DNA of 64,000 nucleotides, from NCBI GenBank assembly GCA_947589465.1, contig CANQAE010000001.1, positions 25,766 through 89,765 of the forward strand. The letters are read 5' to 3'. This document shows positions 1-7,905 of this stretch, piece after piece (the first letter of the stretch is position 1; each line of letters begins with the position of its first letter). The notes under the pieces were generated by a model, which worked only from the letters and a program-made list of their open reading frames with translations, ran no database searches and was not told the origin of the DNA. A program made the translations under genes and the position numbers. The DNA is from an uncultured Clostridia bacterium (GTDB lineage Bacteria; Bacillota; Clostridia; Christensenellales; Pumilibacteraceae).

Positions 1-64
1 TATTTCCAGTATGCTCATAAAAATATTTTAGCATAAATGCGCGACAAAAGCAACGGTATTGCGA

Positions 65-93
65 TTGACAGCGCCGCAAAATTATTGTACAAT
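65..93 (+). promoter_or_regulatory. Sigma-A type promoter for the radical SAM gene
   Basis: TTGACA at 65-70, a 17-base spacer and TACAAT at 88-93. Both hexamers are near consensus and the spacing is ideal. It lies about 45 bases upstream of the start at 138, so transcription would begin near position 100. Confidence 0.7.
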
Positions 94-108
94 CTATTTC
101 GGAGGCGG

Positions 109-126
109 GCGCGAATAAGTTCGCGC
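109..126 (+). other. Hairpin in the 5' leader between a ribosome-binding-like site and the start codon
   Basis: GCGCGAA (109-115) and TTCGCGC (120-126) form a perfect 7-bp stem with a 4-base loop. A GGAGG sits at 101-105, too far from the ATG at 138 to work normally; folding the hairpin would shorten the effective distance to about 14 bases. No better ribosome binding site is seen next to the ATG. Confidence 0.45.
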
Positions 127-137
127 TTCGAACGGAT

Positions 138-971
138 ATGATCTGCAAAAACTGCCCGCGCGGGTGCGATACGAACAAAGGTCGCTTTTGCGGCGTAAGC
201 GGCATTAAGGTCGCCAAAATAATGAAACACTTCTTCGAAGAACCGTGTATCAGCGGCACGAACGGGAGCGGCGCGATATTTTTTTCGGGCTGCAATCTGC
301 GGTGCTGTTATTGCCAGAATATGCCCGTAAGCCACGGCGGAAAGGGGGAGGAGTTCTCGCCGCAAATGCTGTACGACGCGATCCTCGAACTCCAAAAGGA
401 CGGCGTACACAACATAAATTTAGTTACGGCGGCACCCGTTTTGCCGTCGGTTGCCGAGGTGCTGGGTGCCGTAAAAGCGCATTTGCACATTCCCGTGGTG
501 TACAACAGCAGCGGGTACGAGGGGGATATTTCTTCGCTCGACGGACTTGTCGACGTCTATCTGCCCGACTTCAAATATTTCGACGGCGATCTCGCGAAAC
601 GCTATTCGGCGGCGTCCGACTATCCCGAAGTGGCGAAGAAAACAATAGCCGCAATGTGCGCGCAAACGGGCGAGGCGGAGTTTGAAGGCGGACTCATAAA
701 ACGCGGAACGATAGTAAGACACCTCGTTTTGCCGAGTCACCGCAAGGACAGTTTCGACGTAATCGAATATATCGCCCGAAATTATCCGCACGCCCTCGTT
801 AGCATCATGAGCCAATACACCCCGCAGTTCAACAAGGGCGGACGCGAACTCGACCGCAGAGTCACGACGTTCGAATATAACAGCGTGGTAAATCGCGCCG
901 CAGAACTAAGACTGAAAGGGTATATGCAGGACCGCGCGTCCGCTTCGTCCGTCTATACGCCCGAATTTTGA
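138..971 (+). CDS. Radical SAM protein, PflX-like (pyruvate formate-lyase activase homologue)
   Basis: 277 aa cytoplasmic protein. The radical SAM cluster motif CxxxCxxC is at Cys52-Cys56-Cys59, within FFSGCNLRCCYCQN, and would bind a [4Fe-4S] cluster that cleaves S-adenosylmethionine. Extra cysteines near the N-terminus (Cys3, Cys6, Cys10, Cys18) are typical of the PflX/COG1313 branch, which resembles activators of glycyl radical enzymes but whose substrate is unknown. No glycyl radical enzyme lies next to it, so a specific partner cannot be named. The gene has its own promoter (65-93) and a terminator after it. The family call is firm; the role as an activase is inference. Confidence 0.85.
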   Translation: MICKNCPRGCDTNKGRFCGVSGIKVAKIMKHFFEEPCISGTNGSGAIFFSGCNLRCCYCQNMPVSHGGKGEEFSPQMLYDAILELQKDGVHNINLVTAAPVLPSVAEVLGAVKAHLHIPVVYNSSGYEGDISSLDGLVDVYLPDFKYFDGDLAKRYSAASDYPEVAKKTIAAMCAQTGEAEFEGGLIKRGTIVRHLVLPSHRKDSFDVIEYIARNYPHALVSIMSQYTPQFNKGGRELDRRVTTFEYNSVVNRAAELRLKGYMQDRASASSVYTPEF

Positions 972-986
972 ATTTTTCGGCGAAAA

Positions 987-1014
987 GCGAATGGAGATAT
1001 TTCCGTTCGTTTTT
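987..1014 (+). terminator. Rho-independent terminator after the radical SAM gene
   Basis: Stem CGAATGGA / TTCCGTTCG (988-995 with 1001-1009), loop GATAT, followed by TTTTTG. Sits 16 bases after the stop. Confidence 0.6.
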
Positions 1015-1050
1015 GTATTGCAAATCTTTTTTATTTTTATGATGAAATGC

Positions 1051-1079
1051 TTGACAACGGTCAAATTTTATTGTATTTT
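1051..1079 (+). promoter_or_regulatory. Promoter of the unrecognised gene pair
   Basis: TTGACA at 1051-1056, 17-base spacer, TATTTT at 1074-1079. The -10 is less perfect than others in the window. It lies directly upstream of the overlapping pair at 1130-2487. Confidence 0.6.
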
Positions 1080-1105
1080 ATATATGGAAATTTCAATATG
1101 GAAAA

Positions 1106-1165
1106 AAGGTTGCGGATAAGATTTGGAACATGGAGAAGATTGTGGATAATATTTGGGACGAAGAA
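1106..1165 (+). repeat. Imperfect 30-bp in-frame tandem duplication across a gene start
   Basis: Units 1106-1135 and 1136-1165 agree at about 22 of 30 positions (20 of the first 24). Read in the frame of the following gene they give KVADKIWNME and KIVDNIWDEE. The first copy is mostly upstream of the ATG at 1130, so the annotated protein keeps only the end of copy one. This may mean the 5' end of the gene was remodelled by duplication. Confidence 0.6.
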
Positions 1166-1531
1166 AAATTTTTGAAAACTTATAAGGGAACGGAAACGTT
1201 CGTAAACGTCGAGAGCGGTTATTATTCCCTCTTTTTGGAGTGCCTTAAAGACGAGGAACTCTTGTCGCATATCCGCTTTGCGAACGATACTTTGAATGTG
1301 CCGCCGCTCAAAACATTTATACTCTATGAACGTGACGTTCTTAAAAAGAATGTGTTTCGTGAAAGAATGTCGCCCACTGCAAAGCGGGGGTTGGGTGCAT
1401 GTTTTGGATATCTCTACAAGTTTATCTACGGCGGATACGAGTCGGAGCCGAGTTGGTTCAACGACGCGCAGACGGGTATCAAAACGGCAAGTTATTTTAG
1501 AAAAATATCACGGGGCAAAGAAGTCGAATGA
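1130..1531 (+). CDS. Unrecognised small protein, first gene of an overlapping pair
   Basis: 133 aa, no signal peptide, membrane segment or family motif that I recognise. It is charged and looks like a soluble cytoplasmic protein. The start at ATG 1130 is the only ATG in frame after the promoter, but it has no good ribosome binding site; the frame stays open upstream without another start codon. Its stop overlaps the ATG of the next gene (ATGA, 1528-1531), so the two are translationally coupled and probably act together. No function is assigned. Confidence 0.6.
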   Translation: MEKIVDNIWDEEKFLKTYKGTETFVNVESGYYSLFLECLKDEELLSHIRFANDTLNVPPLKTFILYERDVLKKNVFRERMSPTAKRGLGACFGYLYKFIYGGYESEPSWFNDAQTGIKTASYFRKISRGKEVE

Positions 1532-2487
1532 AAAACAGCCGCGTTTTGAGGGGGAGCGTTCGCAAGTTCTTTGAAGCGTCCTCGCCTGTAAGAGATCATA
1601 TCGTAAACTATGTGCGAGATAACCTGAAAAACGGAACAAAGAGCGTCGCGCTGTGCTTCCGCGGAAATGCGGCAACGCTTTACTATCATTGTCATCAACT
1701 TCTGCGCATCCGTTCCTCGCGAGATGGAATTGTGGGAGAATTCGATTTTCGACACGCACGGTTTTCGGGAAATTATAAGTTGACGCTCGAATGCCTCAAC
1801 AGGTTACGAGTCGATACTTCTCGATTTTGCGACGGATCGGGGCAGACGGCGAATAACATTCTTCGATTTTCTTTGAACGAATGTAACACAACTGATATTG
1901 AGGAAATTTTGAAGATATATCGTGAACTGATTGACGATTTTTTCAATCCCGAAAAGAAAGATTATGCCTTTGGCGCGCCTACCGACAGACACGAAAAGAC
2001 TATGTATTTGGAAAAAGACCGTCAGCAACAACTGTGGGCGAACTATTTTTTGCATGACGACTTGACTTATTACGATATGGAATATTCTGAGCGTTTCGCC
2101 GCGCAAAAAGGCTTGCACGGCAGATTCGATCTCTTGGGACTACGCAGAGAAACGAGCGGTTATACATTGCTTTTGACCGAATTAAAGTCCTCACCGCAGG
2201 CAATTCAAGGGAAGTCGGGGATAGCAAGTCACGAAAAAGATTATCTCGGCTATTTGGATAGCCCGATTATCGCTACCCGAAAAACGGAAGCCTGCGAAAC
2301 GATACGCCTGTTTTGCGACATCTTCGAAAAGCCGTATCCCGAAGATCTTACACCTGAAACCATAACGGACGCAAAGGTGCAGTTTGTTTTTTCGGACAAG
2401 GTAATAGGCGCGGGCAAGGCGTATCACCCCTCGGACAGCCGCATCGAAAAGGTTTATCTCGAAAACGGTATAGAACGAAGTTATTAA
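1528..2487 (+). CDS. Unrecognised protein with a PD-(D/E)xK nuclease-like signature
   Basis: 319 aa, soluble. Around residues 199-225 it reads GRFDLLGL, then a strand of hydrophobic residues, then LLTELKSS. An Asp in a hydrophobic strand followed about 15 residues later by E-x-K is the hallmark of PD-(D/E)xK nuclease-fold active sites; a Lys/His-rich helix (KSGIASHEKDYLGYL) follows, as often in that fold. The rest is not recognised. It is coupled by a 4-base overlap to the 133-aa gene before it and the pair has its own promoter. A two-gene nuclease-type defence or DNA-repair module is possible, but this is inference from one motif. Confidence 0.6.
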   Translation: MKNSRVLRGSVRKFFEASSPVRDHIVNYVRDNLKNGTKSVALCFRGNAATLYYHCHQLLRIRSSRDGIVGEFDFRHARFSGNYKLTLECLNRLRVDTSRFCDGSGQTANNILRFSLNECNTTDIEEILKIYRELIDDFFNPEKKDYAFGAPTDRHEKTMYLEKDRQQQLWANYFLHDDLTYYDMEYSERFAAQKGLHGRFDLLGLRRETSGYTLLLTELKSSPQAIQGKSGIASHEKDYLGYLDSPIIATRKTEACETIRLFCDIFEKPYPEDLTPETITDAKVQFVFSDKVIGAGKAYHPSDSRIEKVYLENGIERSY

Positions 2488-2502
2488 TAATCGAGAATGT
2501 AT

Positions 2503-2526
2503 AGGCGGACAATCGCCTTTCGTTTT
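2503..2526 (+). terminator. Weak terminator after the gene pair
   Basis: Short stem AGGCG / CGCCT (2503-2507 with 2514-2518) followed by TTTCGTTTT. The stem is only 5 bp, so read-through is likely. Confidence 0.35.
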
Positions 2527-2589
2527 CCGGTTACAATATGGAAAATTGAAGATTGAAATCGCGCAAACTACGTCAAAACGCTTGAAAAA

Positions 2590-2617
2590 TTGACAAAAAT
2601 ATGCTTTTATATATAAT
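2590..2617 (+). promoter_or_regulatory. Promoter of the metallo-beta-lactamase-fold gene
   Basis: TTGACA at 2590-2595, 16-base spacer, TATAAT at 2612-2617. Start codon 42 bases downstream with AAAGGAGC ribosome binding site. Confidence 0.7.
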
Positions 2618-2659
2618 GTGCGGCGAGAGCCGTGACTCTATCTCGAAAAGGAGCAAATT

Positions 2660-3835
2660 ATGGAAAACTACAACATACTTCGCGGGAAGGATAAAATAGG
2701 GGAAAATCTCATTGAGATATTTTACGGGGAAACGAAACTTTTGGTCGAACTTGGGAAAGCGCTCGACGGCGGCGACGAACTGAGCGACGTCGAAAAAGCG
2801 GCGATAAGAGAAAAGTATGATGCGGTCGTCGTAAGCCATTATCACGCCGACCATGCGGGACTTATTGAACAAAAGAAAGACTGCCCGATCTATATCGGCG
2901 CAGGCGCACGGCGTATTCTCGAAGCGATGGACGAATATAAGGGGAAAACTCTCCCGAAAAATATCGTCGCATACAATAACGGCAAGCCGTTCTACGTTGG
3001 TAAGATCAAGATAACGCCTCTGCTTTGCGATCATTCGGCATTTGATAGTTATATGCTTCTTTTTGAGGCGGGCGGCAAAAGCATTCTCTATACCGGCGAC
3101 TTCCGCTTTCACGGCAGAAAAAACAGCGACGATCTTTTCGCGCGACTTCCGCGCCACATCGATACGCTTATTTCGGAAGGAACGAATATCGGGAGCGACA
3201 AGCCCTGTTTTTCGGAACGTGAACTTGAAGAAAGCGCGGTCGAACTGTTCAAGGCAACGGACAAACCCGTTTTTGTTTTACAGTCCGCGTCAAATATCGA
3301 CAGACTCGTCAGCGTTTATCGCGCCGCCAAACGAAGCGGACGGATATTCTACGAGGACATTTATACCGCTCTGCTCGCGGGAGCCGCGGGCGGCAAAATC
3401 CCGCGCCCTGACGTCTTTAATGACGTATATGCTTTTACGCCGCGTTTCGTGCAGGATAAACGCAAGGAGATGTTCTTTGAATTTGAACATAAGCGCGGAG
3501 TCGCGAGAATCGACAAAGGCAAGCCTTTTGTTATGCTTGTCCGCCCGTCTATGCTCGGCTTTCTCAAAAAACTTGCCGCAAAGATGAACCTTGACGGTGC
3601 GCTCCTCATTTATTCCATGTGGAGCGGCTATCGTGAAAACGATGATGTAAAAAAGTTTTTGACGGTGGCGAAAGACTTGGGACTTGTCGAGCGTACTCTG
3701 CATACGAGCGGACACGCTTCAATGCAGGACGTCAAACGCTTGATAGAAAGGGTGTCGGCAACTAAATATGAAATTGTTCATACCGCGCCAACGGACAGTT
3801 GTTATTCCCCCGACGAATTTAATATGGCTGACTAA
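2660..3835 (+). CDS. Metallo-beta-lactamase-fold hydrolase of beta-CASP-like type
   Basis: 391 aa. The zinc-binding HxHxDH motif is HYHADH at residues 60-65, followed by the GDFRFHG segment (motif with metal-binding Asp) near residue 147. The second half carries features of the beta-CASP nucleic-acid-processing branch: a domain with FVLQSASNIDR, and HTSGHASMQDV near the C-terminus with the conserved SGHA segment. It could be an RNase J/CPSF-like nuclease or a related hydrolase. Own promoter and a good ribosome binding site. It is followed by a stray duplication of the last codons (TATGGCTGACTAA repeated at 3824-3849). Fold is certain, substrate unknown. Confidence 0.8.
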   Translation: MENYNILRGKDKIGENLIEIFYGETKLLVELGKALDGGDELSDVEKAAIREKYDAVVVSHYHADHAGLIEQKKDCPIYIGAGARRILEAMDEYKGKTLPKNIVAYNNGKPFYVGKIKITPLLCDHSAFDSYMLLFEAGGKSILYTGDFRFHGRKNSDDLFARLPRHIDTLISEGTNIGSDKPCFSERELEESAVELFKATDKPVFVLQSASNIDRLVSVYRAAKRSGRIFYEDIYTALLAGAAGGKIPRPDVFNDVYAFTPRFVQDKRKEMFFEFEHKRGVARIDKGKPFVMLVRPSMLGFLKKLAAKMNLDGALLIYSMWSGYRENDDVKKFLTVAKDLGLVERTLHTSGHASMQDVKRLIERVSATKYEIVHTAPTDSCYSPDEFNMAD

Positions 3836-3864
3836 ATATGGCTGACTAAGATAGATAATTCGCA

Positions 3865-3950
3865 AGTTCCACCCCAATCGGGGAACCGCTTGCCCCTGTT
3901 GAAAGTCATTGGGGCAGACTTGCCCACGATCCTTTTCCTGCTCCCACTTA
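3865..3950. other. Structured intergenic segment of unknown nature
   Basis: Between two convergent genes. It contains several G/C-run pairings: CCCC-aat-cGGGG, TGCCCC...GGGGCA around a 14-base loop, and GGGCA...TGCCC. No open reading frame and no RNA family that I can name. It could be a degenerate repeat or a small RNA on either strand. Confidence 0.3.
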
Positions 3951-3983
3951 AAACAAAAAAACGCCTTCTTTTGCGGTGCTTAA

Positions 3984-4053
3984 AAGCGGTTTGACTAACT
4001 GCCAAACCGCTTAATCATAGATTTTCTATGGACACCCGCCGAAATGTGGCGGG
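3984..4053 (-). terminator. Tandem hairpins downstream of the NhaC-type gene
   Basis: On the minus strand a CCCGCC/GGCGGG hairpin (4035-4053) is followed by a perfect 10-bp AAGCGGTTTG/CAAACCGCTT stem (3984-4012) that runs into TTTT and, a little later, TTTTTTTGTTTT. This is a plausible terminator for the minus-strand transporter gene; the spacing of the T tract is not ideal. Confidence 0.45.
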
Positions 4054-4099
4054 CTGTAAAATTATTGATTAAATATGCTTTCGCGCGATATCGAATGAA

Positions 4100-5812
4100 T
4101 TATTTCGAATCGTAGGTCATATTTTCGTTTGTCGAAATGCTCTCGTCGGTGGAAGCGCACTCGTCGGCAAATTCGGTCGGTTGAACGCTTGGAGCACCCC
4201 CTTCCGCCTCTTGCGCCGCTTCCGCCTCTTGCGCCATGGCATGAATGTACAACTTGTCGGTAAGTCTGCCGTTTTTTCTTTGGATGAAGTAGGCGGTGAG
4301 GATGAGCGCGGTGAACAGCGCGATCGCAACGACCCAGCCGAGCCAAACGCCCACAAGACCCGCCATAAGGAAACTGAGGAAGGCAATGCCCGCCAGCATC
4401 AACGCATTTGGCATTTGTGCCTTAACGTAACCCATATGGTTGCTTTTGCAAGCGCCCGCCGAAAGGATAGTGGCGTCGGAGATGGGAGAAACTTGATCGC
4501 CGAACACCGAACCGGACAGCACGCCCGAAATCGTAAGCACCAAAATATCGTGTTCGAGCCCCATAGCCACGACGACGGGGATCATAATGCCGAACGTTCC
4601 CCAACTTGTTCCCGTCGCAAAGGCAATACCCATAGCCACAAGGAAGAAAAGCGCAGGCAAAATAGATTTGGCGTCGCCGAGTACGATCGCAAATGCCTTT
4701 ACGAAAGCGTCGAGGTGGAGGCTTTCGCTAACGCCTTTGAGCGTCCAGGCAAAAATAACTATTATTACGACGTCGGCAATTGATTTGAAGCCGATGGGGA
4801 AGCATCCCGTATATTCTTTGAGCGTCATAAGTTTGCGCGGGAGATAGAGGAGGAGGCATACGATAAGCGCAATGCAACCGCCTATTGGGAGAGCCGTTTC
4901 GGTAGCGAACAGCGGATCGCCGTTCTCTCGTTTGATGAGAAGCAGACAGCAGCACGAGATCACGAGGGCGGCTATGGGAATAACGAGGTCGAAAACTCTG
5001 CCCTTGCCGCTTGTGTTTATGGCTTCGTCGCTATGAGTGACTTCAAGCCCGCCCGTAAGGTCGCCCGTTTCGATAGCGTGCTTTTCGTGATTAAAAAGCC
5101 CGAATAGGTCAATGCCGAGTATAGAGGTTACGACGAGGAAAGCGAGCAAAAGTATGGGATAGAAATTTCGGAAGATCGTTTCCGTGTACATCGCAAATGC
5201 ATTTTCGCCGCCTATGTTGCTCGCAATGGCGCTTGCCCAACTCGATATGGGAATGAGAATACATATCGAAACGGATATGCTGCCAACTATAAAAGTCGTC
5301 TTTGCGCGGGAAATACGATATTTATCGTTTATCGGCTGCATTATCGAGCCGACCGCGAGGCGGTTGAAGTAGTCGTCTATGAACAGAGCGCAACCGAGTC
5401 CCGTCGTCGCCAGCAACGCGCCTTTGCGCGATTTGACGTGAGCGTGCACCCATTTGCCGAACGCCTGCGCGCCGCCCGCCTTGTTCATCAGGGCGACGAG
5501 AATACCGAGTTCGAGTATAAAGATGAGTATGCCCGCATTGCCCGCGCTCGAAAAGTTCCCGTTTTCGTCGTAATACGGTCCCATTTGCCTCGACATGACG
5601 TTGAATATATGGGCGAATGCCTCTATGGGATTGTAAATTCCTTGTTGAAAAACAAACGTGAGCGCGCCGACAAGTATTCCGAGGAAAAGCGAAATATAAA
5701 CTTCTTTTGTAAGCAGAGCGAGAACGATAGCCACTATCGCCGGAATGAGCGCCCAAAAATATTGTCCCATTATTTTGGCGGCGTTGTCTGCGGTCACAAC
5801 AATATCTCCCAT
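4100..5812 (-). CDS. NhaC-family Na+/H+ antiporter
   Basis: 570 aa membrane protein with about 11-12 hydrophobic segments. It would exchange cytoplasmic Na+ (or an organic ion, as some family members do) for protons. Seen: N-terminal FWALIPAIVAIVLALLTKEV, the SSWGTFGI-like segment ATGTSWGTFGIMIPV around residue 400 and GDQVSPISDATILSA, both characteristic of the NhaC superfamily. The last 50 residues form a charged cytoplasmic tail rich in Ala/Glu that contains a small tandem repeat. Start chosen at ATG 5812 with AAAGGAGGGG before it. A minus-strand promoter lies at 5863-5892, back to back with the promoter of the exporter gene. Confidence 0.88.
   Translation of the reverse strand: MGDIVVTADNAAKIMGQYFWALIPAIVAIVLALLTKEVYISLFLGILVGALTFVFQQGIYNPIEAFAHIFNVMSRQMGPYYDENGNFSSAGNAGILIFILELGILVALMNKAGGAQAFGKWVHAHVKSRKGALLATTGLGCALFIDDYFNRLAVGSIMQPINDKYRISRAKTTFIVGSISVSICILIPISSWASAIASNIGGENAFAMYTETIFRNFYPILLLAFLVVTSILGIDLFGLFNHEKHAIETGDLTGGLEVTHSDEAINTSGKGRVFDLVIPIAALVISCCCLLLIKRENGDPLFATETALPIGGCIALIVCLLLYLPRKLMTLKEYTGCFPIGFKSIADVVIIVIFAWTLKGVSESLHLDAFVKAFAIVLGDAKSILPALFFLVAMGIAFATGTSWGTFGIMIPVVVAMGLEHDILVLTISGVLSGSVFGDQVSPISDATILSAGACKSNHMGYVKAQMPNALMLAGIAFLSFLMAGLVGVWLGWVVAIALFTALILTAYFIQRKNGRLTDKLYIHAMAQEAEAAQEAEGGAPSVQPTEFADECASTDESISTNENMTYDSK
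4199..4238 (-). repeat. Short tandem repeat in the NhaC tail
   Basis: An 18-base unit containing CCGCCTCTTGCGCC occurs twice, encoding the AQEAEAAQEAE stretch of the cytoplasmic tail. Such a repeat can change copy number by slippage without breaking the frame. Confidence 0.6.
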
Positions 5813-5862
5813 AAGTCCCCTCCTTTGAATATATTATGTTGATTGTATTTATTATACAACTA

Positions 5863-5892
5863 ATTATACAACGTCGGCGGTGCGAATGTCAA
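5863..5892 (-). promoter_or_regulatory. Promoter of the NhaC-type gene (minus strand)
   Basis: On the minus strand TTGACA (5892-5887), 18-base spacer, TATAAT (5868-5863). A second TATAAT lies a few bases downstream (around 5849-5854). Confidence 0.65.
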
Positions 5893-5922
5893 TCGTTAAT
5901 AAGCGCAATAAACAGAAAATAT

Positions 5923-5952
5923 TTGACAATTGCAACGATTGTATGGTAAAAT
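5923..5952 (+). promoter_or_regulatory. Promoter of the ABC exporter gene
   Basis: TTGACA at 5923-5928, 18-base spacer, TAAAAT at 5947-5952. Start codon at 5976 with AAGGAAG ribosome binding site. Confidence 0.65.
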
Positions 5953-5975
5953 TCGATCAATAAGGAAGATTTGAA

Positions 5976-7697
5976 ATGATCAAGCGATTTTTTTCGTATT
6001 ACAGACCGCATAAAAAACTTTTTATTCTCGATCTCATATGCTCGTTTTTGATTGCTCTTTGCAACCTGTTTTATCCGTTCGTGACGAAACAGGTCATAAA
6101 CTTCTATGCGCCTAACAGGATGCTCGATATGTTGCTCGTCTGGTGCGCCGCGCTTCTATGTATCTATCTCGTAAAGGCGGCGCTGAGTTTTATCGTCCAA
6201 TATTGGGGACACGTACTCGGCGTAAAAATTCAAGGCGATATGCGCGAGGACTTTTTTCGGCACATAGAAACGCTCCCGTTCACCTTTTTCGACGACAACA
6301 AGACGGGCGCGATAATGTCGCGAATAACAAACGACCTGTTCGACGTTTCGGAACTTGCGCATCACGGTCCCGAAGATACGTTCACTTCGGTGGTGACGGT
6401 CGTGGGTGCGCTCGTGCTTATGTGCATTACCGTCAACCCCTGGTTGTCGCTCGTTGCGCTCGTTATTTTGCCGTTTATGCTTTGGTTTGCCGTCCGCGCA
6501 AGGCGAAACCTGCGCATCGCGTCGCGAAAGAGCCGCGAGGAAATGGCGGAAGTCAATGCCGAAGTCGAATCGTCGGTGTCGGGTATTCGCGTGGCAAAGG
6601 CATACAATGCCTCGCAAAACGAAATAGACAAGTTCCACAAAAGCAACGGCGCGTTTATGAAAGCACGTGCGTCCGCATATAAGGCAATGGGGGTGTTTTT
6701 CAGCGGCATGGGGCTGTTTAACGACATTCTGTATCTTGCCGCAATTACGGCGGGCGGGCTGTTTTTGTACTACAAAATGATAGACGCGGGCGAACTCGCG
6801 GCTTACATTCTTTACATAACTATGATGATAAATCCCATTCGCACTCTCGTCAATATTTTCGAGCAGATCCAAAACGGCATGACTGGCTTCGTGCGATTTA
6901 CCGAGATAATGGATATTCCGGGCGAATCGGAATGCGCCGACCCCGTACCCGTAGGCGAATTAAAGGGGGACATACTGTACGAAAACGTCACTTTCTCGTA
7001 CAAGAATAAGGACAACGTAAACACCGTTATTCGCGACCTTTCTCTCGAAGTTCCTTTCGGACATACCGTCGCTTTGGTCGGACCTTCGGGCGGCGGCAAA
7101 ACGACCCTTTGTCACTTGTTGCCGCGCTTTTACGAGATCGAAAGCGGCAAGATCACTATCGACGGGATAGACATAAGGAATATGCGTCGTAGCGATCTGC
7201 GCCGTAATGTCGGTATCGTCGCGCAAGACGTGTTCTTGTTTGGCGGCTCGATCCGTGATAATATCGAGTACGGCAAACCGGGCGCGAGCGACGAGGAAAT
7301 AATCGAGGCGGCGAAAAAAGCCAATATACACGAGTTTATTTCTGGTCTGCCCGACGGCTACGACACTTATGTGGGTGAGCGCGGCGTTAAATTGAGCGGC
7401 GGGCAAAAACAACGTATCAGTATTGCAAGGGCGTTTTTGAAAGATCCGCCCATTCTCGTACTCGACGAGGCGACAAGCGCGCTCGACAATATCACCGAAT
7501 TGCAGATCCAAAATTCGCTCAATTCGCTCAGCAAGGGGAGAACCACCCTCGTTGTGGCGCATAGATTGTCCACGATAAAAAACGCCGACAAAATTATCGT
7601 GCTCGGAAAAGACGGAATAATCGAAAGCGGCACCCATGACGAACTTATGGAACTGAAAGGCGAGTATTATAGGCTCAGCGGCGCCGTCGCAGAATAA
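5976..7697 (+). CDS. ABC exporter, fused permease/ATPase half-transporter
   Basis: 573 aa. An N-terminal type IV exporter membrane domain (about six hydrophobic helices, residues 15-310) is fused to an ATP-binding domain. Walker A GPSGGGKTT is near residue 370, the signature LSGGQKQR near 473, Walker B ILVLDEATSALD near 492 and the H-loop in VVAHRLSTI follows. It belongs to the MsbA/BmrA/LmrA group and would work as a homodimer, or with a partner half-transporter, exporting a lipid, drug or peptide. No second half-transporter is adjacent, so a homodimer is more likely. Own promoter and a double-hairpin terminator make it monocistronic. Substrate not predictable. Confidence 0.92.
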   Translation: MIKRFFSYYRPHKKLFILDLICSFLIALCNLFYPFVTKQVINFYAPNRMLDMLLVWCAALLCIYLVKAALSFIVQYWGHVLGVKIQGDMREDFFRHIETLPFTFFDDNKTGAIMSRITNDLFDVSELAHHGPEDTFTSVVTVVGALVLMCITVNPWLSLVALVILPFMLWFAVRARRNLRIASRKSREEMAEVNAEVESSVSGIRVAKAYNASQNEIDKFHKSNGAFMKARASAYKAMGVFFSGMGLFNDILYLAAITAGGLFLYYKMIDAGELAAYILYITMMINPIRTLVNIFEQIQNGMTGFVRFTEIMDIPGESECADPVPVGELKGDILYENVTFSYKNKDNVNTVIRDLSLEVPFGHTVALVGPSGGGKTTLCHLLPRFYEIESGKITIDGIDIRNMRRSDLRRNVGIVAQDVFLFGGSIRDNIEYGKPGASDEEIIEAAKKANIHEFISGLPDGYDTYVGERGVKLSGGQKQRISIARAFLKDPPILVLDEATSALDNITELQIQNSLNSLSKGRTTLVVAHRLSTIKNADKIIVLGKDGIIESGTHDELMELKGEYYRLSGAVAE

Positions 7698-7708
7698 AAT
7701 AGAAGGAT

Positions 7709-7766
7709 TACGCTTTTTTGGAAAAGCGTAGGAAAAACGAACGACTCGTCAACCGAGCCGTTTTTT
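7709..7766 (+). terminator. Double-hairpin terminator after the ABC exporter
   Basis: First hairpin TACGCTTTT/AAAAGCGTA (7709-7730). Second hairpin CGaCTCG/CGAGcCG (7742-7760) followed directly by TTTTTTCTTT. The second is a standard intrinsic terminator. Confidence 0.75.
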
Positions 7767-7834
7767 CTTTCCGTGCCTTATTTCGTGCGGGTACAAGTAT
7801 CTCGCACGAGGCGACTTCATCACTTAATAAATTT

Positions 7835-7861
7835 GCCCTCCCCTTTGTTAAAGAGGAGGGC
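7835..7861. repeat. 12-bp inverted repeat, likely terminator of the BspA-type gene
   Basis: GCCCTCCCCTTT (7835-7846) pairs with AAAGAGGAGGGC (7850-7861) with one mismatch around a 3-base loop. On the minus strand it lies 45 bases after the stop of the large lipoprotein gene and is followed by AAATTTATT. It looks like a dispersed palindrome of the kind common near gene ends in Clostridia. Confidence 0.5.
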
Positions 7862-7905
7862 AAGATAATATCTTTGTCTTGTTTAAGCGGCGAAAACGTG
7901 GGACG

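Noticed and set aside
3865..3950. 6S RNA, SRP RNA or RNase P RNA
   Set aside because: None of the conserved sequence blocks of these RNAs could be found on either strand.
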